DNA from: Bacteroidales bacterium
GTDB lineage: Bacteria > Bacteroidota > Bacteroidia > Bacteroidales > UBA932
Length of the DNA stretch: 35,997 nucleotides
Assembly: GCA_017553405.1 (NCBI GenBank)
Contig: JAFZME010000067.1
Coordinates: 1 to 35,997, forward strand
Direction: 5' to 3'
The number at the start of each line of letters is the position of its first letter. Positions within the stretch are counted from its first letter, which is position 1. Positions 9,079 to 18,104 of this stretch are shown piece after piece. The notes below the pieces were generated by a model, which worked only from the letters and a program-made list of their open reading frames with translations, was not told the DNA's origin and did not search any database. The position numbers and the translations under genes are program-made.

Positions 9079-10073
9079 AAAGAAGGGGAATAATATCTGC
9101 CGGGACGGTAGTGATGGACATCATAAAGTTTATCGATGTCTATCCGGAAAGGGGTAATCTGACAACGATTTCTCGTGAGGGGGCGGCCCTTGGCGGCTGC
9201 GTCCACAACGTGCTTGTCGACCTCGCCAGGCTCGGGACGGATATTCCGCTGTTTGCCGCTGCTTGTGTCGGCAATGATGAAAACGGACAGGCCGTGATTG
9301 ACAGTTTTGTCAGGCACGGCATCGACTGCGGTAACGTGCGCATCCTTGAGGGCTGTCCGACATCTTACACGGATGTGATGTCGGAGACCTCCGGCTCCTG
9401 CTCGCGGACATTCTTCCACAACAGGGGAGCGAATGCACGCCTGACGCCCGAGATGGTCTCTTCTATCGACGTCCCGGCGAAGATATTCCATCTTGGCTAC
9501 CTGCTGCTGCTCGACGGCCTGGATGCTCCCGATCCGCAGTACGGAGTCGCTTCGGCAAGGGTTCTTGACAGCCTTCAGCGCCGCGGCTACAAGACCTCCG
9601 TCGATCTCGTCTCGGAGGAGAGCGACAGGTACGCTTCCTGTGTTCTTCCTTGTTTGAAATTTATTGATTATCTGATAATTAATGAAGTTGAGGCGGGCCG
9701 CTGCCTCGGCCGGTCGCTGCGCTCTCAGGACGGTATTGTAGACATCCCTTCGGTGAAGGAAGCCTGCCGGATATTTCTTGACAAGGGCGTAGGGGAGTGT
9801 GCTGTAATCCATTTCCCGGAGGGCGGTGTTGCTCTGAAGCGGGGTTCTGAGCCTGTGTTTATTCCATCCAAGACTGTGCGACCGGAAGAGATAGTCTCTT
9901 CGGTCGGAGCGGGAGATGCCTTCTGCGCTGGAATGCTTTTTGCCCTGCACGAGGAGTATCCTCTCGAAAAGGCGCTTAAATTTGCGAATGCATCTGCGAG
10001 ATTCAATTTATTCAGCCCCTCAAGCACCGGAGGCGCACCTGAACTGGAGACGCTGACTGCGTCTCTTGAATAA
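9075..10073 (+). CDS. PfkB-family carbohydrate kinase
   Basis: 332-aa ribokinase/PfkB-family kinase, expected to phosphorylate a sugar with ATP. The N-terminal sugar-binding signature is GGCVHNVLVDLARLG followed by VGNDENG; the C-terminal signature is SSVGAGDAFCAG with catalytic Asp281 and the anion hole GAGD. The start is GTG 9075, overlapping the aldolase stop by 4 bp, so the two are probably translationally coupled. Together with the dehydrogenase and aldolase it makes a plausible oxidise-phosphorylate-cleave route. The family covers ribokinase, fructokinase, tagatose-6-phosphate kinase and 5-dehydro-2-deoxygluconokinase; the substrate is not predictable from motifs. Confidence 0.92.
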   Translation: MKRRGIISAGTVVMDIIKFIDVYPERGNLTTISREGAALGGCVHNVLVDLARLGTDIPLFAAACVGNDENGQAVIDSFVRHGIDCGNVRILEGCPTSYTDVMSETSGSCSRTFFHNRGANARLTPEMVSSIDVPAKIFHLGYLLLLDGLDAPDPQYGVASARVLDSLQRRGYKTSVDLVSEESDRYASCVLPCLKFIDYLIINEVEAGRCLGRSLRSQDGIVDIPSVKEACRIFLDKGVGECAVIHFPEGGVALKRGSEPVFIPSKTVRPEEIVSSVGAGDAFCAGMLFALHEEYPLEKALKFANASARFNLFSPSSTGGAPELETLTASLE

Positions 10074-10084
10074 TAATTTGTAGT

Positions 10085-11176
10085 ATGAAAAGACTGATTT
10101 CCATTTTTGTCCTTTTAATTCTGCTCGTTCCTTCATTCGCGCAGAATAAATTTGCCTCCGCTGATTTCGTATGGACCGAGGCCAGCGAACTTACCCTGAC
10201 CGGCAAGGTGTTCCAGGACACGCCGCTGCCTTATCAGCGTATGGATTTCGACCGTTTCGGCGGATGGACGGAAAAAGACATTGCACGCCTTGAAATGTCC
10301 GCCGGCGTCATAGTCACCTTCGAGACCGACTCGCCGGAGATCCGGGTCCGGGCGGAGTGGATCAAGGCCGGCAGCGGCAATCTTTCCCCTCAGGCCTCCC
10401 GAGGCTTCGATCTGTATATCAAAAAGGACGGGAAATGGCTGTGGGCCGGGATCAGAGCCCTGGACAAAGGAGAGGAGCCGAAGGAGGGAGTGCTGGTTGC
10501 CAATATGGATGAGAAGATGAAGGAGTGCCTCCTTTATTTCCCAACCCACAGCGTTGAGAAATCGGTCAAGATCGGAGTCGTCGACGGCTATAAGCTCAAG
10601 CCCGGCCAGGAGCCGTTCCGTCATAGAATATGCCTTCACGGCTCCAGTTTTATGCACGGATCCTACACCACAAGAGCCGGAGCGACCGTTCCCGGATTCC
10701 TCTCAAGGCTCACAGGGCTGATGTTCTGCAACCTCGGCGTCGGCGGCGACTGCCTGATGCAGCCGCAGTTTGCAAAGGCGCTCAAGGATGCCGACGTTGA
10801 GGCATTCGTCTTCGATTCCTTCTCCAACGGCAGCGACGCCTCGGTCAAGAAGAACTTTTTCAAGTTTATCGAGATTATCCAGAGCGGACAGAAGGGCAAG
10901 CCGCTTATTTTTATGAGTTCGATCTACCGCGAGAACCGCAATTTCGACACTGTCGTGGACAAGAAAGAGGCCGCCAAGGATGCGATGGCCCGCAAACTGA
11001 TGGCTGAGGCGCTTCAGAAATATGATGACGTCTATTTCATCGAATCCAACGCCGCCAATGAGTGGCACGAAACCACCGTGGACGGCGTCCACCCCGGCGA
11101 CGCCGGCTACTTCCTCTGGGCCCTTTCCGTCAAGGACCAGATCCTTGACATCCTAGCCAAGTACGGTATCGAATAG
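10085..11176 (+). CDS. Secreted SGNH/GDSL-family esterase
   Basis: 363-aa exported hydrolase, probably a carbohydrate esterase or deacetylase. The signal peptide is MKRLISIFVLLILLVPSFAQ. An N-terminal beta-sandwich-like region (residues about 25-180) precedes the SGNH domain, as in two-domain Bacteroides SGNH proteins. Block I is HGSSFMHG with likely nucleophile Ser188; CNLGVGGDCLMQ and DSFSNGSD take the places of the Gly and Asn blocks; DGVHPGDAGY carries Asp333 and His336 of the catalytic triad. It is the last gene of the transport operon and is followed by a hairpin terminator. In context it may remove acyl groups from the ligand before or after uptake. Confidence 0.85.
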   Translation: MKRLISIFVLLILLVPSFAQNKFASADFVWTEASELTLTGKVFQDTPLPYQRMDFDRFGGWTEKDIARLEMSAGVIVTFETDSPEIRVRAEWIKAGSGNLSPQASRGFDLYIKKDGKWLWAGIRALDKGEEPKEGVLVANMDEKMKECLLYFPTHSVEKSVKIGVVDGYKLKPGQEPFRHRICLHGSSFMHGSYTTRAGATVPGFLSRLTGLMFCNLGVGGDCLMQPQFAKALKDADVEAFVFDSFSNGSDASVKKNFFKFIEIIQSGQKGKPLIFMSSIYRENRNFDTVVDKKEAAKDAMARKLMAEALQKYDDVYFIESNAANEWHETTVDGVHPGDAGYFLWALSVKDQILDILAKYGIE

Positions 11177-11201
11177 CCCGATTTCTGTGATTATGTTTGA
11201 C

Positions 11202-11236
11202 GAGGATGGCCCTTCTAGGACCGTCCTCTTTTTTTT
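11202..11236 (+). terminator. Rho-independent terminator of the SusC/D operon
   Basis: Stem GAGGATGGCCC / GGACCGTCCTC (11 positions with one G-T and one mismatch), a short TTCTA-type loop, then eight T residues. It lies 26 bp after the SGNH stop codon and upstream of the promoter box of the next operon. Confidence 0.8.
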
Positions 11237-11251
11237 GATTTTTATTTTTCG

Positions 11252-11259
11252 TAAATTTG
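11252..11259 (+). promoter_or_regulatory. Bacteroidetes -7 box for acyl-CoA ligase operon
   Basis: TAAATTTG matches the TAnnTTTG consensus of the Bacteroidetes primary sigma factor. It sits 27 bp before ATG 11286 in a T-rich stretch just after the terminator, which supports transcription restarting here. Confidence 0.65.
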
Positions 11260-11285
11260 CGCGATTGTGTACTAATGCGCCGAAA

Positions 11286-12941
11286 ATGGAATTTCAATCC
11301 ATAAACAAACTGCTCGAGAAGAGCTTCAAGGAAAACTGGGACACCCCCGCCCTTTCTAATTATCAGGGGGTTACCTTGTTCTATCGCGATGTCGCGAGAC
11401 GTATAGCCAAGCTCCATATTGCATTTGAAAAGTGTGGCCTTGCGAAAGGCGACAAGGTCGCGATTTGCTCGCGCAACCAGGCCAACTGGGGCGTCTGCTT
11501 CCTTGCGACGATGACCTACGGAGCCGTAGCCGTGCCGCTTCTCCACGAATTCAAGCCCGGCAACATCCATCACCTGGTCAACCACTCCGACGCCAAGGTC
11601 CTTTTCGTCGACGAGCTGATATGGGAAAACCTGTCGATCGAGGATATGCCCGACCTCCACGTCGTGGTCCAGATCAATACCCTGACTCTCCTTTTCGCCC
11701 GTCCGGCGGAGCTCTCCGACATCCGTGAGCACCTCAACGAGTCCTTCGGCCGCAAGTACCCCGAGGCCTTCTCGGCATCCGACATATCCTACTACGAGGA
11801 TTCCGCCGACGAGCTGGCCGTGATCAACTACACCTCCGGGACCTCCGGTTTCTCAAAGGGCGTAATGCTCCCTTACCGGGCCCTCTACTCCAATATCGAA
11901 TTCGCCCACGTACAGGCCGAGCCTCAGCTGAAAAGAGGTATGAAGGTCGTTTCTATGCTGCCGTCCGCCCATATGTACGGAATGATGTTCGAGTTCCTCT
12001 TCGAGATGGTCACGGGTATGCACGTCCATTTCCTCACGAGGGTCCCCAGCCCGAAGGTCATCCTCAAGGCATTTTCGGAGATCCACCCCGACATCATCAT
12101 CGCCGTGCCTCTCATCATAGAGAAGGTCTACAAGTCCAAGCTCAAGCCCATCATCGACCGCAACAAGTTCGTAATGAGCATCCCGCTCATCGACAAGGTC
12201 ATCGAAAAGAGGTTCTACAACGAGCTCACGACGACCTTCGGCGGCGCATTCGAGGAAATCATCCTCGGCGGCGCGGCGTTCAATCCCGAGGTGGAGAAAT
12301 TCTTCAACAGGATTGGCTTCCACTACACGGTCGGCTACGGTATGACCGAGTGCGCCCCCATCATCTGCTATTCCCACTGGGACAAGGTCAAGATCGGCTC
12401 CTGCGGTCCTGCAGCTCTCAATATGCAGGTCAAAATCGACTCTGACGACCCGGTCAACATTCCCGGCGAAGTCCTCGTCAAGGGCCCCAACGTCTTCCTC
12501 GGCTACTTCAAGAACGAGCAGGCGACCGAGGCGGCCTTCACCGACGACGGCTGGTTCAAGACCGGCGATATGGGCGTCATCGACCAGGACGGCTACCTGT
12601 TCCTCCGCGGGCGCTCCAAGTGTATGATTCTCGGCCCTTCAGGCCAGAACATCTACCCCGAGGAGCTCGAAGCCGTCATCAACAACTACAACTACGTGGT
12701 CGAGTCCCTCGTCATCGAGGACAACGGCGGCCTCACCGCCCTTATATATCCTGACTATCACCAGGCCGACCTCGACGGCATCACCCGCCGCGCCCTTGAG
12801 GAGCGCATCGAGAAGGCTCTTCCCGCCATCAACGCCGAGCTTCCCAACTACGCACAGATCAAGAAGCTCGAGTTTATGCCGGAAGACTTCGAACGCACCC
12901 CCAAGAAGAGCATCAAACGCTATCTGTATCAGCGCACGTAA
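11286..12941 (+). CDS. AMP-dependent acyl-CoA ligase (long-chain fatty acid CoA ligase type)
   Basis: 551-aa adenylate-forming enzyme that activates a fatty acid with ATP and CoA. Motifs: phosphate-binding loop YTSGTSGFSKGVMLPY; GYGMTECAP (substrate/adenylate motif); TGDMGVIDQDGYLFLRGRSKCMI with the hinge Asp and Arg; and PSGQNIYPEELE in the C-terminal cap. The frame is open back to 11187, but that stretch includes the terminator and promoter. ATG 11286 yields MEFQSINKLLEKSFKENWDT, the usual start of this family. The stop overlaps the next gene by 1 bp (TAATG). Acyl chain specificity is unknown; long-chain is inferred from overall resemblance to FadD-like enzymes of Bacteroidetes. Confidence 0.9.
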   Translation: MEFQSINKLLEKSFKENWDTPALSNYQGVTLFYRDVARRIAKLHIAFEKCGLAKGDKVAICSRNQANWGVCFLATMTYGAVAVPLLHEFKPGNIHHLVNHSDAKVLFVDELIWENLSIEDMPDLHVVVQINTLTLLFARPAELSDIREHLNESFGRKYPEAFSASDISYYEDSADELAVINYTSGTSGFSKGVMLPYRALYSNIEFAHVQAEPQLKRGMKVVSMLPSAHMYGMMFEFLFEMVTGMHVHFLTRVPSPKVILKAFSEIHPDIIIAVPLIIEKVYKSKLKPIIDRNKFVMSIPLIDKVIEKRFYNELTTTFGGAFEEIILGGAAFNPEVEKFFNRIGFHYTVGYGMTECAPIICYSHWDKVKIGSCGPAALNMQVKIDSDDPVNIPGEVLVKGPNVFLGYFKNEQATEAAFTDDGWFKTGDMGVIDQDGYLFLRGRSKCMILGPSGQNIYPEELEAVINNYNYVVESLVIEDNGGLTALIYPDYHQADLDGITRRALEERIEKALPAINAELPNYAQIKKLEFMPEDFERTPKKSIKRYLYQRT

Positions 12942-13345
12942 TGGAAAAATTCGATAAGAGTTATATGGAGATGGCGTCGGTCTGGGCCCGCAATTCCTAT
13001 TGCAAGAGGCGTCAGGTCGGTGCCCTTCTCGTCAAGGACAGGATGATCATCTCCGACGGCTACAACGGCACCCCGGCCGGCTTCGAGAACATCTGCGAGG
13101 ATGAAAGCGGCGCGACCAAGCCGTATGTCCTCCACGCCGAGGCCAATGCCATCACCAAGATTGCCAAATCCGGCAACAGTTCTTCCGGCGCAACCCTCTA
13201 TGTCACGTCGTCCCCCTGTATGGAGTGCTCCAAACTGATTATCCAGTCCGGCATACGAAGGGTGGTGTACAAGGACGAATACCGCCTCGACGACGGGATC
13301 AAGCTTCTCCGCAGGGCCGGAGTAGAAGTCGAAAAGATAGACTGA
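12941..13345 (+). CDS. Deoxycytidylate (dCMP) deaminase family protein
   Basis: 134-aa zinc-dependent deaminase, probably converting dCMP to dUMP for dTTP synthesis. The zinc site is complete: HAE at His65 and Glu67 (proton shuttle), and PCMEC with Cys93 and Cys96. The N-terminal segment CKRRQVGALLV followed by ISDGYNGTPAGFEN is typical of dCMP deaminases and distinguishes them from tRNA adenosine deaminases. The start codon overlaps the stop of the acyl-CoA ligase by 1 bp, and the protease gene begins 1 bp after its own stop, so it lies inside a tightly packed operon. Confidence 0.9.
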   Translation: MEKFDKSYMEMASVWARNSYCKRRQVGALLVKDRMIISDGYNGTPAGFENICEDESGATKPYVLHAEANAITKIAKSGNSSSGATLYVTSSPCMECSKLIIQSGIRRVVYKDEYRLDDGIKLLRRAGVEVEKID

Positions 13346-13346
13346 T

Positions 13347-14939
13347 ATGGCCTCGGAGGGAAAAGGATCGTCTACGGTGCGTATATTCACGGTGCTCCTG
13401 GCCTTCGTGCTCGGCGCGGTGGCGGTTATGCTCTACAACAAGATCGACCAGTCTGAGCGGGGCATAAAGGTCCGCTATGAGGACTGGGCGAAGATGAACA
13501 TCATCCTCGACGAGATTGCGAGCAAATATGTCGACACGGTGGACTATGCCGCCGTGACCGACGCCGCCGTGACTGCCGCCCTTTCCGCCCTCGACCCCCA
13601 TTCCGTCTATATTCCTCCGGTCCAGCTGGAGGCCTCCGAAGAGGACCTCGTGGGCAATTTCGACGGGATTGGCATACAGTTCAACGTTCCTAACGACACT
13701 GCCATCGTCCTCGAAGTCATCTCCGGCGGCCCGGCCGAAAAAGTCGGCCTGCAGCCCGGCGACCGCATCCTCAAGGTCGGCGACAAGACAATCGCCGGCC
13801 TGAAGTTCCCGCAGGACGATATGGTCAAGTTGATGAAGGGTCCGGCAGGGACAAAGGTCAGGATCACCGTCTCCCGCGACGGCGAGACCATTCCCTTCGA
13901 CATCACGAGAGGCCGTATTCCCATCCGAAGCGTCGATGCGTCCTTTATGATAGACTCCACGACGGCCTATCTCCGTCTTACGAGATTCTCCCGCAACACG
14001 GTCTCCGAATTCAGGAAAGCGACATCTTCGCTGGCTTCGGCCGGTATGAAGCGCCTCATATTCGACCTCCGGGACAACTCCGGCGGCTATTTCGACCAGG
14101 CGATACTCCTTTCCGGAGAGTTCCTCGAAAAGGGCGCCGAGATAGTCTATCTTGAGGGCCTGAGACACCCGCGCGAAGACTACAAGTCCGACGGCAAGGG
14201 CAAACTCAAGGATGTGGAGCTCATCGTCCTCATCAATGAGAACTCCGCCTCTTCCAGCGAGATCTTCGCCGGCGCCATTCAGGACAACGACAGAGGCAAG
14301 CTTGTCGGGAGGCGGTCCTACGGCAAGGGGCTCGTGCAGGAGCCGGTCTATTTCACCGACGGCTCCGGCATCCGCCTCACGGTCGCGAGGTTCTACACCC
14401 CGTCCGGCCGCTGCATCCAGAAGCCCTATTCCGACGATTACGCCTACGACATCTACAAGCGATACGCGAGCGGCGAGGTCTTCTCCCGCGACAGCCTCCA
14501 CCTCGACACGACCGATGTCCACAAGACACTCCTCGGCCGCACCGTCTATGGCGGCGGAGGCATAGTTCCCGACGTATTTGTCCCCGTGGACACAACGAAG
14601 GCGACACAGTTCTACATAAGCTGCAACAAGAAGGCGACTCAGATGCGTTTCGCATCCCGTATGTTCGACACCAACCGCGCCGAGATACTCCGCGTAAAGG
14701 ATTTCAAGGCTATGGATGCCTTCTTCGCCAAGCACCCCGTCCTGCCCGCGTTCCGCAGCTTCGCCGCCACGACCGACGGCATCACGGCCGGTGACGAGGA
14801 GTTTAGGGAGACGGCTTCCTACCTGGAGCCGCAACTCAAGGCGCTTGTCGCCCGTTACTCGCAGCTCGGCGAGGATGCATTCTATAAGTATTATCTGCCG
14901 GTCGACGATGTCGTCGAGGTGGCCCTAAAGGAATTCTGA
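13347..14939 (+). CDS. S41 C-terminal processing peptidase (CtpA/Prc-like) with PDZ domain
   Basis: 530-aa envelope serine protease. An N-terminal membrane anchor ([18 protein letters not shown], residues about 10-27) is followed by a lid/helical segment ([20 protein letters not shown]), a PDZ domain ([33 protein letters not shown]; residues about 105-190) and the S41 catalytic core. The Ser/Lys dyad is visible: Ser302 in [10 protein letters not shown] and Lys327 in YGKGLVQ, 25 residues apart as in other CtpA enzymes. A roughly 150-residue C-terminal extension follows, typical of Bacteroidetes versions. It likely trims or degrades periplasmic proteins with exposed C-termini. QueF follows after 1 bp. 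Confidence 0.95.
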   Translation: MASEGKGSSTVRIFTVLLAFVLGAVAVMLYNKIDQSERGIKVRYEDWAKMNIILDEIASKYVDTVDYAAVTDAAVTAALSALDPHSVYIPPVQLEASEEDLVGNFDGIGIQFNVPNDTAIVLEVISGGPAEKVGLQPGDRILKVGDKTIAGLKFPQDDMVKLMKGPAGTKVRITVSRDGETIPFDITRGRIPIRSVDASFMIDSTTAYLRLTRFSRNTVSEFRKATSSLASAGMKRLIFDLRDNSGGYFDQAILLSGEFLEKGAEIVYLEGLRHPREDYKSDGKGKLKDVELIVLINENSASSSEIFAGAIQDNDRGKLVGRRSYGKGLVQEPVYFTDGSGIRLTVARFYTPSGRCIQKPYSDDYAYDIYKRYASGEVFSRDSLHLDTTDVHKTLLGRTVYGGGGIVPDVFVPVDTTKATQFYISCNKKATQMRFASRMFDTNRAEILRVKDFKAMDAFFAKHPVLPAFRSFAATTDGITAGDEEFRETASYLEPQLKALVARYSQLGEDAFYKYYLPVDDVVEVALKEF

Positions 14940-14940
14940 T

Positions 14941-15402
14941 ATGTCAAGCAGAAGACAAGGAGAGGGTTTGGAAGCCCTTGGACACAATGTCCCCGTCAAG
15001 GACACCTATAATCCCGAAGTGCTCGAATCGTTCGAAAACCTTCACAAGGACTACGACTACTGGGTGAGGTTCAACTGCCCCGAGTTCACGACGCTGTGCC
15101 CCATCACCGGCCAGCCGGATTTCGCCGAGATACGCATATGTTATGTCCCGGATGTCCGTATGGTCGAGTCGAAGAGCCTCAAGCTCTACCTTTTCGGCTT
15201 CCGCAACAACGGTGATTTCCACGAGGATGTGGTCAACACGATCATGAAGGACCTCATCCGTCTTCTCGACCCTAAATATATAGAGGTAACGGGTTTCTTC
15301 ACCCCTCGCGGCGGCATCTCCATCTACCCGTACGCCAACTACGGCCGTCCGGGTACGAAATGGGAGGCACTTGCAGAGCAGCGCCTCCCGTCTCACGAGT
15401 AG
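14941..15402 (+). CDS. queF: NADPH-dependent 7-cyano-7-deazaguanine reductase QueF
   Basis: 153-aa cytosolic enzyme of queuosine biosynthesis that reduces preQ0 to preQ1 with NADPH. The catalytic Cys53 and Asp60 are in [13 protein letters not shown]; the NADPH-binding motif [14 protein letters not shown] follows; and the C-terminus has [18 protein letters not shown]. The length fits the short, single-domain (YkvM-type) QueF. It is the last gene of the acyl-CoA ligase operon, 1 bp after the protease, and is convergent with fabF only 9 bp away. Confidence 0.96.
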   Translation: MSSRRQGEGLEALGHNVPVKDTYNPEVLESFENLHKDYDYWVRFNCPEFTTLCPITGQPDFAEIRICYVPDVRMVESKSLKLYLFGFRNNGDFHEDVVNTIMKDLIRLLDPKYIEVTGFFTPRGGISIYPYANYGRPGTKWEALAEQRLPSHE

Positions 15403-15411
15403 CCTTCCGGA

Positions 15412-16680
15412 CTACCCTTCGTATTTCCTGAACACCAGACAGGCATTGTGGCCTCCGAATCCCAAGGAATCGGAGAGGCCTATCGTGATGTCGCTGCGGA
15501 CCGCCTTGTTGGGCGTGTAGTCCAGGTCGCATTCGGGATCGGGCTCGTCGAGGTTGATGGTCGGGGGGATGATCCCGTGCTTGAGAGCAAGGATGGTCGC
15601 AATAGCCTCCGCCGCGCCGGCTGCGCCGAACATATGGCCCGTCATCGACTTGGTCGAGCTTATGTGGGCCTTGTAGGCGTAGTCGCCGAGGGCGGCCTTG
15701 TAGGCCACGGTCTCGGCAATGTCGTTGAGGATGGTGCCGGTGCCGTGGGCGTTGATGTAGAGGTTGTCCTTCTCCGGGTTGAAATCCGACTCCTCGAGGG
15801 CGCTCCTGAAGCAGGCGGCCTGAGTCGAGCCGTCCGGCCTAGGGGCCGTCGGGTGATAGGCGTCGCAGGTGTTGCCGTAACCGGTGATCTCGCCGTAGAT
15901 GCGGGCGCCCCTTTCGAGGGCGTGCTCGAGCGACTCTAGGATGATTGCGCCTGCACCGTCGGCCATCACGAAGCCTTTGCGGTTCTTGTTGAAGGGGAGG
16001 GAGGCGTACTTCGGGTCCTCAGCCCTGGAGAGAGCCTTGGCGTTGAAGAAGCCGGCGATGCCGAGGGGAATCGTGGAGTTCTCGCAGCCGCCGGCGATGA
16101 TGGCGTCGGCGTAGCCGTGGCGGATGGCGCGGAAGGCTTCGCCTATGCAGTGCGATGAGGTCGCGCAGGCGGTCACTATGTCGAGACAGGGGCCTTCGGC
16201 GTGATGCTTAATGGCTATGTGGCCTGCCGCGATGTTGGATATCATCGTGGGAATGAAGAGCGGGGAAATCCACTGGCCCGAGGGGTCCTCTATCATCTTG
16301 GCGGTCTCACGGTACTGGACGTCGAAGCCGCCGATGCCGCTGCCGACATAGACGCCGAGCCTGAGGGGCTCGATGTTCTTGCCCTCGCCGTCGGCGACGA
16401 GGCCGCTGTCGGTCATTGCCTGCCACGCGGCCGCCATTCCATATTGAGTGAAGAGGTCCTGCTTGCGGACGAACGGCTTGTCCATCCCGAACTCTTCAGG
16501 ATTGAAATCCTTGACCTTGCCGGCATATTTGACCGGGAGGTCCTTGAATTCGTCGATGAAGTCGATGCCGCAGACTCCGTCTATGAGGTTCTGCCAAAAC
16601 TGCGGTACGGAATTGCCTATTGAAGAGACAATTCCGAGTCCGGTGATGACTACTCTCTTTGGTTGATTGCTTATGCTCAT
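15412..16680 (-). CDS. fabF: Beta-ketoacyl-[acyl-carrier-protein] synthase II
   Basis: 422-aa condensing enzyme of type II fatty acid elongation. The Cys-His-His triad is visible: Cys172 in DIVTACATSSHC, His in INAHGTGTILND, and His in KSMTGHMFGAAGAAE with its preceding Lys. GFGGHNACLVF is the C-terminal signature. ATG 16680 (MSISNQPKRVVITG) is chosen; the frame can be extended to a TTG at 16689, but that codon lies inside the promoter box. The -7 box ends only 6 bp before the ATG, so the message may be leaderless. A second fabF copy elsewhere is possible; this one looks complete. Confidence 0.95.
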   Translation of the reverse strand: MSISNQPKRVVITGLGIVSSIGNSVPQFWQNLIDGVCGIDFIDEFKDLPVKYAGKVKDFNPEEFGMDKPFVRKQDLFTQYGMAAAWQAMTDSGLVADGEGKNIEPLRLGVYVGSGIGGFDVQYRETAKMIEDPSGQWISPLFIPTMISNIAAGHIAIKHHAEGPCLDIVTACATSSHCIGEAFRAIRHGYADAIIAGGCENSTIPLGIAGFFNAKALSRAEDPKYASLPFNKNRKGFVMADGAGAIILESLEHALERGARIYGEITGYGNTCDAYHPTAPRPDGSTQAACFRSALEESDFNPEKDNLYINAHGTGTILNDIAETVAYKAALGDYAYKAHISSTKSMTGHMFGAAGAAEAIATILALKHGIIPPTINLDEPDPECDLDYTPNKAVRSDITIGLSDSLGFGGHNACLVFRKYEG

Positions 16681-16686
16681 ATCGTG

Positions 16687-16694
16687 CAAATATA
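16687..16694 (-). promoter_or_regulatory. -7 box for fabF
   Basis: On the minus strand TATATTTG matches TAnnTTTG. It ends 6 bp before the fabF ATG, which would place the transcription start at or within a few bases of the start codon. Confidence 0.6.
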
Positions 16695-16719
16695 CGATAT
16701 ATTTTCAATAATCGTATAA

Positions 16720-17145
16720 CTACTTGCGCCTGCTCCTGAGGCGGCTCGCGCTCTCGACGACAAGCTGGTCCTGGAAGGCGCCCCTGGCGGCAAGAAAGTC
16801 AAAGACGGCGATTGCGAAAGGGAAGATGGCGGTCCAGCGGAAAACCGTCCCCTCCGCCGCGGTAAAATACATCACTCCCAGCCAGATGAAGGCCCCGAGC
16901 GCAACGAGCCCGGCCACTGTCGACAGCCTCATCTGGAGGATCCTGACCTTGAAGGAGACCAGGGCTACGACCTGGATGGCCGCCAGAATCCAGAGGAGAA
17001 TGGCCATATAGGGCTTCGCGAGGGCCGTGTAGCGCACGCTTTCAAGGCCGTCGGGGGTGTTTATGGTGAGGGCGTTGCCGAAAAGGAGAAAGCAAAGAAG
17101 GCCGGCCGAGAGGGCCAGATATAGTGTTTGGATCCGCTGCCACAT
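16720..17145 (-). CDS. DUF4293-type four-helix membrane protein
   Basis: 141-aa integral membrane protein of unknown function, matching the DUF4293 family found in Bacteroidetes. It starts MWQRIQTLYLALSAGLLCFLLFG (first helix), followed by three further hydrophobic segments around YMAILLWILAAIQVVALVSF, VAGLVALGAFIWLGVMYF and IFPFAIAVFDFLAARGAF, and ends with a basic tail (RLRSRRK). The longer frame from 17172 is rejected because the promoter box covers 17170-17177. It is divergent from the uridine phosphorylase-like gene. Family membership is by recognition of the opening IQRIQT-like motif and the topology, not by a search. Confidence 0.75.
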   Translation of the reverse strand: MWQRIQTLYLALSAGLLCFLLFGNALTINTPDGLESVRYTALAKPYMAILLWILAAIQVVALVSFKVRILQMRLSTVAGLVALGAFIWLGVMYFTAAEGTVFRWTAIFPFAIAVFDFLAARGAFQDQLVVESASRLRSRRK

Positions 17146-17169
17146 AATTTTCTGATTATCTTTCGTTCG

Positions 17170-17177
17170 CAAAAATA
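17170..17177 (-). promoter_or_regulatory. -7 box for the DUF4293 gene
   Basis: TATTTTTG on the minus strand fits TAnnTTTG and ends 24 bp before the start codon at 17145. It forms a divergent pair with the box at 17199-17206. Confidence 0.55.
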
Positions 17178-17198
17178 GGAAAATCGCTTTTCAATTCC

Positions 17199-17206
17199 TA
17201 TATTTG
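17199..17206 (+). promoter_or_regulatory. -7 box for the uridine phosphorylase-like gene
   Basis: TATATTTG, a perfect TAnnTTTG match, ends 28 bp before ATG 17235. The divergent box for the DUF4293 gene is only 21 bp away, so the two upstream regions overlap. Confidence 0.6.
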
Positions 17207-17234
17207 CTATTCATCATACTAACCGCTACGCATT

Positions 17235-18104
17235 ATGAGAATACCCGAATCTGAACTTATAATCAACGACGACGGATCTGCATTCCACATCCACATCCGT
17301 CCCGAAGAGCTTGCCGACGACGTCGTGATGGTCGGCGACCCTTCCCGCGTCAGGATGATCGCGGGCTACCTTTCCGACATCGAGTGCGAGCACGAGTCCC
17401 GCGAGTTCGTCTCCGTGACAGGCTACTACAAAGGCAAGAGGCTGACCGTCCTCTCCCACGGCATCGGCCCGGACAACATCGACATCGTGATGACCGAGCT
17501 TGACGCCCTCGCCAATGTCGACTTCGCGACCCGCGAGGTCAAGCCCGTCCACAAGGCCCTTAACATCGTCCGCATCGGGACCTCCGGCGCCCTCCACGCC
17601 GACATCCCCCTCGGCTCCTACATCCTTTCCCACATCTCCGTCGGCTTCGACGGCGTGCTCAACTGGTACGCAGGAAGAGATAAGGTCACGATGCCCGAGG
17701 TCGAAGAAGCTTTCAAGAAGCATATGAACTGGGAAAAGACACTCCCTTCCCCTTACTTCGTCCAGGCCAGCCAGAAGATGATCGACCTCCTTTCCGACTT
17801 CACCGTCAAGGGCGTCACGATCTCCGCTCCCGGCTTCTACGGTCCTCAGGGCAGGGTAGTCCGTATGCCGCTCGCTATGCCCGATATGCTCGAGAAGATC
17901 GAAAACTTCCGCTTCGGCGAGTACCGCATCACCAATTTCGAGATGGAGAGCGCTCCGGTCGCAGGCTTCGCCAAGCACCTTGGCCACAACGCCGTCACCG
18001 TCTGCTGCGCCATCGCCAACCGCTACCTCAAGAGCTCCAACCCCGACTACAAGCCCTACATCAGGACTCTCGTCGAGAACGTCCTCGACCGCCTCGCGAA
18101 GTAG
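17235..18104 (+). CDS. Nucleoside phosphorylase, uridine phosphorylase-like
   Basis: 289-aa member of the NP-I nucleoside phosphorylase family, cleaving a nucleoside (most likely uridine) with phosphate to the base and ribose-1-phosphate for pyrimidine salvage. Visible motifs are VGDPSRVRMIAGYL near the N-terminus (phosphate binding), SHGIGPDNIDI, RIGTSGALHADIPLGS (central signature) and NFEMESAPVAGF, where the Glu-Met-Glu motif contacts ribose. It is longer than E. coli Udp (about 253 aa) and carries an insert around the region WYAGRDKVTMPEVEEAFKKH. Monocistronic from its own promoter, it ends in a bidirectional terminator region. Confidence 0.85.
   Translation: MRIPESELIINDDGSAFHIHIRPEELADDVVMVGDPSRVRMIAGYLSDIECEHESREFVSVTGYYKGKRLTVLSHGIGPDNIDIVMTELDALANVDFATREVKPVHKALNIVRIGTSGALHADIPLGSYILSHISVGFDGVLNWYAGRDKVTMPEVEEAFKKHMNWEKTLPSPYFVQASQKMIDLLSDFTVKGVTISAPGFYGPQGRVVRMPLAMPDMLEKIENFRFGEYRITNFEMESAPVAGFAKHLGHNAVTVCCAIANRYLKSSNPDYKPYIRTLVENVLDRLAK

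Noticed and set aside
11187..11285. Extended N-terminus of the acyl-CoA ligase
   Set aside because: The extension covers a terminator hairpin and a promoter box; ATG 11286 gives the family-typical start.
13299..14834. 511-codon minus-strand frame across the S41 protease gene
   Set aside because: The plus-strand frame holds the PDZ and Ser/Lys dyad; the opposite frame has a repetitive Val/Gly/Asp composition typical of antisense frames.
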